This document shows, one piece after another, positions 8,431-16,458 of a stretch of DNA of 64,000 bases. Origin of the DNA: SURF-13 sp041695325. GTDB lineage: Bacteria; Pseudomonadota; Gammaproteobacteria; SURF-13. Within the stretch, counting starts at the first letter, position 1; the number at the start of each line of letters is the position of its first letter. A program made the position numbers and the translations under genes. Below the pieces are notes generated by a model that saw nothing but the letters and a program-made list of their open reading frames with translations, searched no databases and was not told the DNA's origin. The DNA is taken from contig JBGFRC010000050.1 of NCBI GenBank assembly GCA_041695325.1, forward strand, positions 1-64,000, written 5' to 3'.

Positions 8431-8870
8431 GGGAGTCGGCCAGACAGCCGCTCCGCGTCTTAACCGGCGCGGGGAGGAAAGTCCGGGCTCCACAGGGCAA
8501 GGCGCCAGGTAACGCCTGGGAGGCGCAAGCCTACGGAAAGTGCCACAGAAAATATACCGCCCCGCACCTTCCCCACAGATCGCACTTTAGGAATTCCATG
8601 CCGCGACTCTACCAGAGGACGCGACAATAGTTTCCAAGGCGCGCTCTGCGGGGAAGGTGCGGGGTAAGGGTGAAAAGGTGCGGTAAGAGCGCACCGCGTC
8701 TCTGGCAACAGAGGCGGCAGGGTAAACCCCGCCTGGAGCAAGACCAAATAGGGAAACACGGGTGCGGCCCGCACTGTTTCCGGGTAGGTTGCTTGAGGTG
8801 CGCGGCGACGCGCATCCCAGAGGAATGGCTGTCCACGACAGAACCCGGCTTACCGGCCGGCTCCCGCTTA
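8431..8870 (+). ncRNA. rnpB: RNase P RNA (type A) with long P12 arm
   Basis: The catalytic RNA that matures tRNA 5' ends. Conserved blocks occur in order: CCAGACAG near the 5' end, GAGGAAAGTCCGGGCTCC, GCCAGGTAACGCCTGGG, TAAGGGTGAAAAGGTGCGG, the L15 region GGTAAACCCCGCC with GACCAAATAGG, and GTCCACGACAGAACCCGGCT at the 3' side. The ends pair: GGGAGTCGGCC (8431-8441) with GGCCGGCTCCC (8855-8865), giving P1. The P12 region (8560-8664) is about 105 bases and starts with a 15-bp perfect stem, against roughly 30 bases in E. coli. The 3' end is uncertain by several bases, and no U-rich terminator is obvious. Confidence 0.96.
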
Positions 8871-8916
8871 CTCAACCCGTTCTCCCGCCCCGCACACCAG
8901 CCACCAGCAATTTTGC

Positions 8917-8946
8917 TTGACATTTGTGCGCCTTACTCCCTATAGT
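8917..8946 (+). promoter_or_regulatory. Promoter of the mraZ/dcw operon
   Basis: TTGACA (8917-8922, perfect -35), an 18-base spacer, then TATAGT (8941-8946, 5 of 6 to TATAAT). It lies directly upstream of the MraZ-type operator and of mraZ. This is the best sigma-70 match in the window and is likely the main dcw promoter. Confidence 0.75.
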
Positions 8947-8969
8947 GGAAAAATGTGGGGTAAAGTGGG
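8945..8969 (+). promoter_or_regulatory. MraZ operator: three GTGGR boxes spaced by 5 bases
   Basis: GTGGA (8945-8949), GTGGG (8955-8959) and GTGGG (8965-8969) recur with a 10-base period and 5-base spacers. This matches the direct-repeat operator known for MraZ in E. coli and other bacteria. The first box overlaps the -10 and the others cover the expected start-site region, so bound MraZ would block initiation and autorepress dcw. Confidence 0.8.
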
Positions 8970-9013
8970 TTAAAGCGCCTTCGGATCAGGCGCCATGATC
9001 CGGGGAGGGGCGA

Positions 9014-9472
9014 TTGTTTCGAGGCATCCATGCGCTGACGCTCGACGTCAAAGGGCGGCTTGCGATACCGAGCAAGCACCGCGACGCGCTTGCGGCGCAG
9101 TGCCTGGGGCGGCTGGTGTGCACCATAGACCCGGACAGCCGCTGTCTGTGGCTGTATCCGCTGCCGGCCTGGGAGGAGATCGAGCACGTCCTGGACGGCC
9201 TGCCCAGTCTGGACGAAGCCGCGCGGCGCATGCAGCGATTGCTCATCGGTCATGCCACGGAGTGCGAGCTGGACGCGCAGGGGCGCCTGCTGCTGCCGCC
9301 GCCGTTGCGCGAGTTCGCCGCGCTCAATAAACGCGTGGTGCTGATCGGCCAGGGCAAGAAATTCGAGATTTGGGACGAGGCCGAGTGGAACGGCCGGCGC
9401 GAGGAGTGGCTCAAGATGGACGCGCGCGATTATCGGCAGTTGTCCGATGAGCTGAAAAAGCTGTCGTTGTGA
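9014..9472 (+). CDS. mraZ: Transcriptional regulator MraZ
   Basis: A 152-residue DNA-binding protein with two AbrB-like repeats: FRGIHALTLDVKGRLAIPSKHR at the N-terminus (in two halves) and ECELDAQGRLLLPPPLREFA in the second half. It binds repeats upstream of its own operon. The TTG at 9014 is taken as the start because the family begins MFRG, and GGGGAGGGG ends 4 bases upstream. It is the first gene of the dcw cluster, downstream of its probable operator at 8945-8969. Confidence 0.95.
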   Translation: MFRGIHALTLDVKGRLAIPSKHRDALAAQCLGRLVCTIDPDSRCLWLYPLPAWEEIEHVLDGLPSLDEAARRMQRLLIGHATECELDAQGRLLLPPPLREFAALNKRVVLIGQGKKFEIWDEAEWNGRREEWLKMDARDYRQLSDELKKLSL

Positions 9473-9487
9473 GGAGAAGGGTAAGAC

Positions 9488-10435
9488 ATGCCGGAGGGCG
9501 TCATGCATCAGCCGGTCATGTTGCAGGAAGTCATGGAGTGGCTGGCGGTGCGCCCGGAAGGTGTTTACGTGGACGCCACCTTCGGGCGCGGCGGCCACGC
9601 GCAGGCCATCATGGAGCGGCTGGGGCCGCACGGGCGGCTGCTGGCGCTGGACAAGGACCCGCAGGCGGTGGCGGCGGCGCAGCGGAAATTCGCCACGGAG
9701 CGGCGCTTCGAGGTGGTGCGAGGGTCGTTCGCAATGCTTGGTGCATACGTGGAACAACGCGGCTGGCGCGGCAAGGTGAGCGGCGTGCTGCTTGACCTCG
9801 GCGTGTCGTCGCCGCAACTGGAAGACGCGGAGCGCGGCTTCAGCTTCCTGCGCGACGGCCCGCTTGACATGCGCATGGACCCGGACGCCGGTGTCAGCGC
9901 GGCGGCGTGGCTGGCCAAGGCGCAGGAAAATGAGATCGCCGACGTGCTCTATCGCTACGGCGAGGAGCGTTACGCCAGGCGCATCGCGCGCGCCATCGTG
10001 CACGCGCGCAAACAAGCGCCCATCACGCGCACCCTGCAACTGGCCGACGTCGTGAGCCGGGCGCATCCGCGCTGGGAGCGCGGCAGGCATCCGGCCACAA
10101 AAAGCTTTCAGGCGCTGCGTATCTTCATCAATCAGGAACTGTCTGAACTGGAAAGCGGTCTAATTCAGAGTCTCGATGTATTGGCCCCGCGCGGGCGTCT
10201 CGTCGTCATCAGCTTTCATTCCCTCGAAGATCGCACCGTGAAGCGCTTTATCCGCGACCAGGCGCGCGCGCAGCCGCCCGCGCTGAAAAGTCTCGGCAAG
10301 GCGCGCCGTCCGGCGCGCGCAGAGATCAGCGTCAATCCGCGCGCGCGCAGCGCGGTGCTGCGCGGCGCGGAGCGCCTGCGCCAGCCAAGGACGGCTCAGT
10401 GTCGCGGGGGGCAGGATGCCGGGAGCGACCCATGA
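9488..10435 (+). CDS. rsmH: 16S rRNA m4C1402 methyltransferase RsmH
   Basis: A 315-residue SAM-dependent enzyme that N4-methylates C1402 of 16S rRNA. It shows the family opening MHQPVMLQEVMEWL, the SAM loop DATFGRGGHAQAI, GVLLDLGVSSPQLEDAERGFSF (in two halves), MRMDPD and FHSLEDRTVKRFIRD. The start may be ATG 9488 or ATG 9503; the latter gives the typical N-terminus. The last 16 or so residues after AVLRGAERL are not family sequence and are encoded by a dispersed repeat. The TGA overlaps the ftsL ATG. Confidence 0.95.
   Translation: MPEGVMHQPVMLQEVMEWLAVRPEGVYVDATFGRGGHAQAIMERLGPHGRLLALDKDPQAVAAAQRKFATERRFEVVRGSFAMLGAYVEQRGWRGKVSGVLLDLGVSSPQLEDAERGFSFLRDGPLDMRMDPDAGVSAAAWLAKAQENEIADVLYRYGEERYARRIARAIVHARKQAPITRTLQLADVVSRAHPRWERGRHPATKSFQALRIFINQELSELESGLIQSLDVLAPRGRLVVISFHSLEDRTVKRFIRDQARAQPPALKSLGKARRPARAEISVNPRARSAVLRGAERLRQPRTAQCRGGQDAGSDP
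10383..10430 (+). repeat. Palindromic repeat, family 1 copy B, at the rsmH/ftsL junction
   Basis: It contains hairpin AGCC-AAGGAC-GGCT (10383-10396), then TCAGTGTCGCGGGGGG, hairpin GGC-AGGAT-GCC (10410-10420) and GGGAGCGACC. Its flanks match copy A in prmA. It is read in a different frame from copies A, C and D, ending RsmH with CRGGQDAGSDP. Its GGGAG at 10421-10425 lies 6 bases before the ftsL ATG and would serve as the ribosome-binding site. Confidence 0.8.
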
Positions 10436-10707
10436 GGCTGGCCGCGCGCCACGCCTGGCTTGCGCTGCTCGCGGCGGCGGTGCTGGCGTCGGCGCTCGGC
10501 GTGGTGTACAGCAAACATCAGAGCCGCAAGCTGTTCATGGAATTACAGGCGCTGCAGCAGGAGCGCGACGCGCTCAACATCGAGTGGGGGCAATTGCAGC
10601 TCGAGGAAAGCACCTGGGCCACGCACGCGCGCATCGAGGAGCAGGCGCGCGTGAAGTCGGGTCTGATCTCTCCCGCCCCGCGCGACGTAGTGATCGTCAA
10701 GCCGTGA
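10432..10707 (+). CDS. ftsL: Cell division protein FtsL
   Basis: A 91-residue bitopic division protein that works with FtsB and FtsQ to activate FtsWI at the septum. It has a short cytoplasmic start, one transmembrane helix (AWLALLAAAVLASALGVVYS) and a periplasmic coiled coil (LFMELQALQQERDALNIEW). The ATG at 10432 overlaps the rsmH stop as ATGA. An in-frame GTG at 10399 would only translate the repeat. The gene overlaps ftsI by 4 bases. Confidence 0.9.
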   Translation: MRLAARHAWLALLAAAVLASALGVVYSKHQSRKLFMELQALQQERDALNIEWGQLQLEESTWATHARIEEQARVKSGLISPAPRDVVIVKP

Positions 10708-12434
10708 ACGCGCCGCGCCGGAATGGTTACCCGCTGCGCCGCGCCGCGCTGGCTTGTGTGTTCGGCGCGGCCGCGCTTGTGCTCGCGTGGCGCGCGGCGG
10801 ACTTGCAACTTGGCGCGGCGCAATTCCTGCAAGAGCAAGGCGACGCGCGGAGCCTGCGCACCGTGACCGTGGCGGCGCACCGCGGCACGATTACCGACCG
10901 GCGCGGCGAGCCGCTCGCCATCAGCACCCCGGTGGATTCGGTGTGGGCCCAGCCGCGATTGCTGCTGGACGCGCCGGAACAGCACCCCGCGCTCGCCAGG
11001 CTGCTCCCTCTGGAGGTACGCCAGCTGCGCACTTATCTTGAGGCGCGCGTGGAACGCGAATTCGTGTATCTCAAGCGGCGCGTGAACCCCGATCTGGCGG
11101 AGCGGGTAACGGCGCTGAACGCACCCGGCGTGGCGTTACAGCGTGAGTACCGCCGTTATTATCCGGCGGGCGAGGTCACCGCGCAGTTGCTCGGCTTTAC
11201 CGGGGTGGACGACACCGGCCAGGAAGGCCTGGAGCTGGCGTTTGACCACTGGCTGCAGGGCCGGGAAGGCGTAAAGCGCGTCATCAAGGATCGTCTGGGG
11301 CGCGTCGTTGCCGACGTCGAAAGCCTGCGTGCGCCGCGCCCCGGGCGTGACCTGCGCCTCTCCGTGGACAAACGCATCCAGTATCTTGTCTACCGCGAAT
11401 TGAAAAGCGCGCTCGCCGAGCACCGCGCGCAATCCGGTTCGGCGGTGGTGCTCGACGCGCACAGCGGCGAGGTGCTGGCCATGGTGAGCCTGCCCGCCTA
11501 CAACCCCAACAATCTGGACGAGGCGCGCGGCGCTTCCTTACGCAACCGCGCCGTCACCGACAGCTTCGAACCCGGCTCGACCATCAAGCCGTTCACCATC
11601 GCCGCGGCGCTGGAGGCGGGTCTGTATCGCGCCGACACGCCGATAGACACCGCGCCGGGATTCTTTAAAGTCGGCGGAAAGGACATCCGCGATCTGCACA
11701 ATTACGGACGCCTGGACCTCGCCGGCGTGATCCAGAAGTCGTCCAACGTGGGTGCGGCCAGGATTGCCTTGAGCCTGCCGCCGGAGCGGTTGTGGCGCAC
11801 CTTTTCCGGCGCTGGACTGGGACAGCCTACGGGCAGCGGTTTTCCGGGCGAGGCGGGCGGCGTGCTGCGCCCTCATCAGAAATGGCACAAGATCGAACGC
11901 GCCACGCTCGCTTTCGGTTACGGCCTGTCGGTCACCTTGCTGCAGCTGGCCCAGGCCTACAGCGTGCTCGCCAACGACGGGGTGCTGAAACCTGTGTCCT
12001 TTGTCAGCGGCGCCCGCGGCGAACCGCGTGCGGTGCTCGCCCCCGCCACCGCGCAGAGCGTGCGCGCCATGATGGAACGCGTCACCGGCGAAGGCGGCAC
12101 CGCGCTGCTGGCGCGCGTGCCCGGCTATCGCGTGGCGGGCAAAACCGGCACGGTGCGCAAGCTTGAGCGCCACGGTTACAGTGAAGACCGCTATCTCTCC
12201 TTGTTCGCCGGCATGGCGCCGGCCAGCCGCCCGCGCCTGGTGATAGCGGTGGTCATCAACGAACCCGCGGGCGGTCACTATTACGGCGGCCTCGTGGCGG
12301 CGCCGGTGTTCGCCAAGGTGATGGCGGGCAGCCTGCGCCTGTTGAACGTCGCGCCGGATGACCTTGCGTCCTTAAAGGTTGCCGGCCTCGATACCCGCAT
12401 GATGGCGCGCTCTGTTTCAGGGGGCGGCGAATGA
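10704..12434 (+). CDS. ftsI: Septal peptidoglycan transpeptidase FtsI (PBP3)
   Basis: A 576-residue class B penicillin-binding protein that crosslinks septal peptidoglycan. The GTG at 10704 overlaps the ftsL stop (GTGA); upstream in-frame codons are the antisense-like shadow of ftsL. It has an N-terminal membrane anchor (ALACVFGAAALVLAW), a dimerisation domain beginning RGTITDRRGEPLAIS, the catalytic STIK (Ser292 in EPGSTIKPF), SSN in KSSNVGAARIAL, and KTG in VAGKTGTVRK. All transpeptidase motifs are intact. Confidence 0.96.
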   Translation: MNAPRRNGYPLRRAALACVFGAAALVLAWRAADLQLGAAQFLQEQGDARSLRTVTVAAHRGTITDRRGEPLAISTPVDSVWAQPRLLLDAPEQHPALARLLPLEVRQLRTYLEARVEREFVYLKRRVNPDLAERVTALNAPGVALQREYRRYYPAGEVTAQLLGFTGVDDTGQEGLELAFDHWLQGREGVKRVIKDRLGRVVADVESLRAPRPGRDLRLSVDKRIQYLVYRELKSALAEHRAQSGSAVVLDAHSGEVLAMVSLPAYNPNNLDEARGASLRNRAVTDSFEPGSTIKPFTIAAALEAGLYRADTPIDTAPGFFKVGGKDIRDLHNYGRLDLAGVIQKSSNVGAARIALSLPPERLWRTFSGAGLGQPTGSGFPGEAGGVLRPHQKWHKIERATLAFGYGLSVTLLQLAQAYSVLANDGVLKPVSFVSGARGEPRAVLAPATAQSVRAMMERVTGEGGTALLARVPGYRVAGKTGTVRKLERHGYSEDRYLSLFAGMAPASRPRLVIAVVINEPAGGHYYGGLVAAPVFAKVMAGSLRLLNVAPDDLASLKVAGLDTRMMARSVSGGGE

Positions 12435-14002
12435 TGGCCGCCGGGCAATCCTTGACGACCCCCGCGCACAAGCTGAGCGAGCTGCTTGCCGGGCTCGCCA
12501 GCGTGGAGGCACGCGCGGATCGCGCCATCCTCGGCCTGTCGCTGGACAGCCGCAAGACCCGGCCCGGAGACCTGTTTCTGGCCTGCCAGGGCGCGCAAGC
12601 CAACGGCGCGGACTTCATCGCCGAGGCGCTCAAGGCGGGCGCGGTGGCAATAGCCTGCGACAGCTCTGCGCTGCAAGCGGCGCCGCGCGCGCGGCCCCGT
12701 CCTGAGCGCGGCGTGCCGCTGTTCGGCATCGAAAACCTGCACCAGCACGCGGGCGTCATTGCGGCGCGCTTCTATGATCAGCCGGCCAGGGACATGCAGC
12801 TGACCGCCGTGACCGGCACCAACGGCAAAACCACCGTGGCCAATCTGCTCGCCGCAGTATTGCACGCCGTCCCCGCGCGCGCGCCATGCGGCCTGATCGG
12901 CACCCTGGGCTACGGCTTGTACGGCAAGACCAGGCCCGGCGCGCACACCACGCCCGATGCGCTCACCCTGCAAGGGCTGCTGGCCGAATTCCGCGCCCAG
13001 GGCGTCAAGAGCGTGGTGATGGAGGCTTCGTCCCACGGCCTGGAACAGGGACGCATGAATGCGGCGCCGGTTCACACTGCAATCTTCACCAATCTGAGCC
13101 GCGATCATCTGGATTACCACGGCGACATGGCGGCATACGCCGCGGCCAAGCGCCGTTTGTTCTTCATGCCCGGTCTGAAGTGCGCGGCGATCAACAGCGA
13201 CGACGAATACGGGCGCACGCTGCTCAAGGGGCTACCCGCGGGCCTCATCACGCTGAGCTACGGCTTGCAGGCCGCGCCGCAGGGGCTTCCGCAGGTGCGC
13301 GGCAACATCGTGCGCATGAATGCGCACGGCCTGCGGCTGGCGGTCAGCACGCCGTGGGGCGCGGGCACACTGGAAAGCACGCTGTTCGGCAAGTTCAACG
13401 CCTCCAACCTGCTTGCCGTGCTTGCCGCGCTGCTGCTCATGGACATGCCGCTCAACGAGGCGCTGACGCGCCTGGCCAGGGCCAGGACCGTCCCCGGGCG
13501 CATGGAGCGCTTCAGCGGCGCAGCGCACCAACCCACGCTGGTAGTGGATTACGCGCACACACCGGATGCGCTGCGCCAGGCGCTCACCGACTTGCGCGCG
13601 CATCTGGGCGACGAGGCCAGGCTGTGGTGCGTGTTCGGCTGCGGCGGCGAACGCGATCGCGGCAAGCGCCCGCTGATGGGCGCGGTGGCGGAGCAGTACG
13701 CGGATTATCTGGTGGTGACCGACGACAATCCGCGCAACGAAGACGCGGTGAGCATCATCGCCGACATTTTATCCGGCATGAGCAACCCGGACGGCGCTTA
13801 TATTCAGCGCGACCGCGCCCAGGCCATCGCCTTCGCCATGCAACACGCGGCGCAACATGACGTGGTGCTGATCGCGGGCAAGGGCCATGAGGAGTACCAG
13901 ATCATGGGCGCGCGCAAGATCCCGTTCTCCGACCGGCGCGAGGCGCGCCGCCTGCTGCATCTCAGCGGCAACGGCCACGCCACGCACCAGGAGAGAACAT
14001 GA
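12431..14002 (+). CDS. murE: UDP-MurNAc-Ala-Glu:meso-DAP ligase MurE
   Basis: A 523-residue Mur ligase that adds the third amino acid to the peptidoglycan precursor. It has the ATP-binding VTGTNGKTTVANLL, the carbamylated-lysine region with SSHGLEQGRMN, and DNPRNEDA; the DNPR motif marks meso-diaminopimelate specificity. A C-terminal KGHEEYQ is present. The start overlaps ftsI by ATGA. It is somewhat longer than E. coli MurE (495), with an insertion near residues 75-100 (AAPRARPRPERG). Confidence 0.96.
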   Translation: MMAAGQSLTTPAHKLSELLAGLASVEARADRAILGLSLDSRKTRPGDLFLACQGAQANGADFIAEALKAGAVAIACDSSALQAAPRARPRPERGVPLFGIENLHQHAGVIAARFYDQPARDMQLTAVTGTNGKTTVANLLAAVLHAVPARAPCGLIGTLGYGLYGKTRPGAHTTPDALTLQGLLAEFRAQGVKSVVMEASSHGLEQGRMNAAPVHTAIFTNLSRDHLDYHGDMAAYAAAKRRLFFMPGLKCAAINSDDEYGRTLLKGLPAGLITLSYGLQAAPQGLPQVRGNIVRMNAHGLRLAVSTPWGAGTLESTLFGKFNASNLLAVLAALLLMDMPLNEALTRLARARTVPGRMERFSGAAHQPTLVVDYAHTPDALRQALTDLRAHLGDEARLWCVFGCGGERDRGKRPLMGAVAEQYADYLVVTDDNPRNEDAVSIIADILSGMSNPDGAYIQRDRAQAIAFAMQHAAQHDVVLIAGKGHEEYQIMGARKIPFSDRREARRLLHLSGNGHATHQERT

Positions 14003-15375
14003 TCCGCATGCATCTGTCCGAGGCGGCGCGTGTGCTGGAGGCGGAACGGACCGGGGCCGACCTGGAATTTTCGGGTGTGTCCACGGATACGCGCAGCTTG
14101 CAGAAGGACAATCTGTTTGTCGCCCTGCAGGGTCCGCGCTACGACGGCCACGATTTCATCGAGCAGGCGCGCGCCCGCGGCGCGGCGGGCGTGCTGGTGC
14201 AGCGGCGCGTTGAAACATCGCTCGCCACGCTCATCGTCACGCACACGCGCCTGAGTCTGGGCAAGCTCGCCGCCGACTGGCGCCGGCGCTTTGACCTCCC
14301 GCTGGTCGCGGTCACCGGCAGCAACGGCAAAACCACGGTCAAGGAGATGATCGCCGCGATTTTAAACCGGCGCGGTGCTGCGCTGGTCACGCAGGGCAAC
14401 CTCAACAACGACATCGGCGTGCCGCTTACGCTGCTGGCCTTAAGCGCCATGCACCGTTACGCGGTGATAGAAATGGGCGCCAATCACGCGGGCGAGATCG
14501 CCCATCTCACGGAGCTCGCGCGCCCTACGGTGGCGCTCATCACCAACGCCGGACCGGCGCACCTGGAGGGCTTCGGCAGCATCGAAGGCGTGGCGCGCGC
14601 CAAGGGCGAAATCTATTCCGGCCTCGGCGAACACGGCGTGGCCGTCATCAACCATGATGATCTCTACAGCCCGCTGTGGCGCACGCTAGCACGCAACCAT
14701 CGGTGCTTAAGCTTCGGCCTGAAACCCGGTGCGGATGTGACGGGAGAGTTCGTCATGCTGGACGGCGCCACGCGCCTGCGCCTGCACACTCCGCACGGGG
14801 GAGCCACCGTATACCTGAAGCTGCTCGGCAGGCACAATGCCTTGAACGCATTGGGCGCGTGCGCCGCGGCGCTGGCGGCGGGCGCGGGGCTGGAGGAAGT
14901 GCGCGCCGGCCTGGAAAGCATGACCCCCGTGAAAGGGCGCCTGGAGAGCAAACGCGGCGTGCACGGCGCGCAGATCATTGATGACACCTACAACGCCAAT
15001 CCCGCCTCGCTCAAGGCGGCGCTCGATCTCCTCGCCGATCTGCCCGCGCCGCGCTGGCTGATATTGGGCGACATGGCGGAGCTCGGGCGGCAAGGCGCGG
15101 CATTACACGCCGAGGCGGGCAGAGTAGCGCGCGCGCGCGGCGTCGAGCGCCTGTTCGCCACGGGCGAGCTGTCACGCTTTGCGGTGCAGAGCTTCGGCCC
15201 CGGCGCGGACCACTTCAGCGATCACCGCCATCTCGCGGACGTAGTGCACATGGAGCTGGCCGCGCTGGCTCCTACGCCCGTCACGGTATTGATCAAAGGC
15301 TCGCGCGCCTCCGGCATGGAACGCGTGGCGGCAGCCCTCACTGAAACTTCCCTGGCCTCCGCGGGGGCGCACTGA
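13999..15375 (+). CDS. murF: UDP-MurNAc-tripeptide:D-Ala-D-Ala ligase MurF
   Basis: A 458-residue Mur ligase that adds D-Ala-D-Ala, made by Ddl (22580-23533), to complete the UDP-MurNAc-pentapeptide. It has [14 protein letters not shown] (ATP loop), [26 protein letters not shown] and [15 protein letters not shown] with the conserved NANP. It overlaps murE by ATGA and mraY by one base (TGATG), indicating coupled translation. Confidence 0.96.
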   Translation: MIRMHLSEAARVLEAERTGADLEFSGVSTDTRSLQKDNLFVALQGPRYDGHDFIEQARARGAAGVLVQRRVETSLATLIVTHTRLSLGKLAADWRRRFDLPLVAVTGSNGKTTVKEMIAAILNRRGAALVTQGNLNNDIGVPLTLLALSAMHRYAVIEMGANHAGEIAHLTELARPTVALITNAGPAHLEGFGSIEGVARAKGEIYSGLGEHGVAVINHDDLYSPLWRTLARNHRCLSFGLKPGADVTGEFVMLDGATRLRLHTPHGGATVYLKLLGRHNALNALGACAAALAAGAGLEEVRAGLESMTPVKGRLESKRGVHGAQIIDDTYNANPASLKAALDLLADLPAPRWLILGDMAELGRQGAALHAEAGRVARARGVERLFATGELSRFAVQSFGPGADHFSDHRHLADVVHMELAALAPTPVTVLIKGSRASGMERVAAALTETSLASAGAH

Positions 15376-16457
15376 TGCTGCTCACTCTCGCCGAATATCT
15401 TGTCCGCTTTCACAGCGGCTTCAACGTGTTCCAGTACCTCACGCTGCGCGCCATCCTGGGCGTGCTCACAGCGTTGCTCATCTCCCTGCTGCTGGGTCCG
15501 GCCATGATACGGCGCCTGAACTTTCTCAAGATCGGGCAAAAAGTGCGTGATGACGGCCCGCAGTCGCACTTGAGCAAGGCCGGCACGCCTACCATGGGCG
15601 GCGCGCTGATCCTGGTGTCCATCGCCGTGGCCGTCTTGCTCTGGGGCGATCTCGGCAACCGCGCGCTGTGGCTGGTGCTGGGCGTGACCCTGCTGTTCGG
15701 CCTGATCGGCGCGGTGGACGATTATCTGAAACTGAAATACGGCAACGCCCAGGGCCTGTCCGCACGCAACAAATATTTTTGGCAATCGCTGGTGGGTTTG
15801 AGCGCGGCGCTGTTTTTGTACCTGAGCGCCACGCTGCCCGCCGAAACGCAGTTGCTGGTGCCGTTTTTTAAAGACATCGCGCCGGAACTGGGTCTGCTGT
15901 TCGTGCCGCTGGCCTACTTTGTCATCGTCGGCGCCAGCAACGCGGTCAATCTCACCGACGGGCTGGACGGCCTCGCCATCATGCCCACAGTGGTGATCGG
16001 CGCGGCGCTCGGCATCTTCGCCTACGCCAGCGGCAACAGCACCATCGCGCAATACCTCCATATTCCTTATCTGCCCGGCGCGGGCGAGATCGTGGTATTC
16101 TGCGGCGCGCTGGTGGGCGCGGGCCTGGGCTTTCTCTGGTTCAACACCTATCCGGCGCAGGTATTCATGGGCGACGTAGGCGCCTTGGGCCTCGGCGCGG
16201 CGCTGGGCGTGATCGCGGTGCTGGTGCGCCAGGAGATCGTGCTGTTCGTCATGGGCGGCGTGTTCGTGATGGAAACCCTGTCGGTGATCCTGCAAGTGGC
16301 CTCGTTCAAGCTCACCGGCAAGCGCATCTTTCGCATGGCGCCGCTGCATCATCATTTCGAATTGAAGGGCTGGCCGGAGCCGCGGGTGATCGTGCGCTTC
16401 TGGATCATCACCGTGGTGCTGGTTTTGATCGGCCTCGCAACCTTGAAGATACGTTGA
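15375..16457 (+). CDS. mraY: Phospho-MurNAc-pentapeptide translocase MraY
   Basis: A 360-residue polytopic inner-membrane enzyme that makes lipid I from UDP-MurNAc-pentapeptide and undecaprenyl phosphate. It shows about ten hydrophobic segments, GTPTMGG, the active-site Asp pair in [22 protein letters not shown], and the cytoplasmic [13 protein letters not shown] signature. Its length equals E. coli MraY. Confidence 0.97.
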   Translation: MLLTLAEYLVRFHSGFNVFQYLTLRAILGVLTALLISLLLGPAMIRRLNFLKIGQKVRDDGPQSHLSKAGTPTMGGALILVSIAVAVLLWGDLGNRALWLVLGVTLLFGLIGAVDDYLKLKYGNAQGLSARNKYFWQSLVGLSAALFLYLSATLPAETQLLVPFFKDIAPELGLLFVPLAYFVIVGASNAVNLTDGLDGLAIMPTVVIGAALGIFAYASGNSTIAQYLHIPYLPGAGEIVVFCGALVGAGLGFLWFNTYPAQVFMGDVGALGLGAALGVIAVLVRQEIVLFVMGGVFVMETLSVILQVASFKLTGKRIFRMAPLHHHFELKGWPEPRVIVRFWIITVVLVLIGLATLKIR

Positions 16458-16458
16458 T

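Noticed and set aside
8460..8945. Protein-coding frames across 8460-8945 on either strand
   Set aside because: The stretch is RNase P RNA by conserved sequence blocks and P1 pairing.
10399..10431. GTG start for ftsL inside the repeat
   Set aside because: It would add eleven residues of repeat-encoded sequence; the ATG at 10432 has a ribosome site and overlaps the rsmH stop.
10416..10703. Upstream in-frame extension of ftsI
   Set aside because: It is the shifted translation of ftsL; the GTG at 10704 gives the standard FtsI N-terminus and a 4-base overlap.
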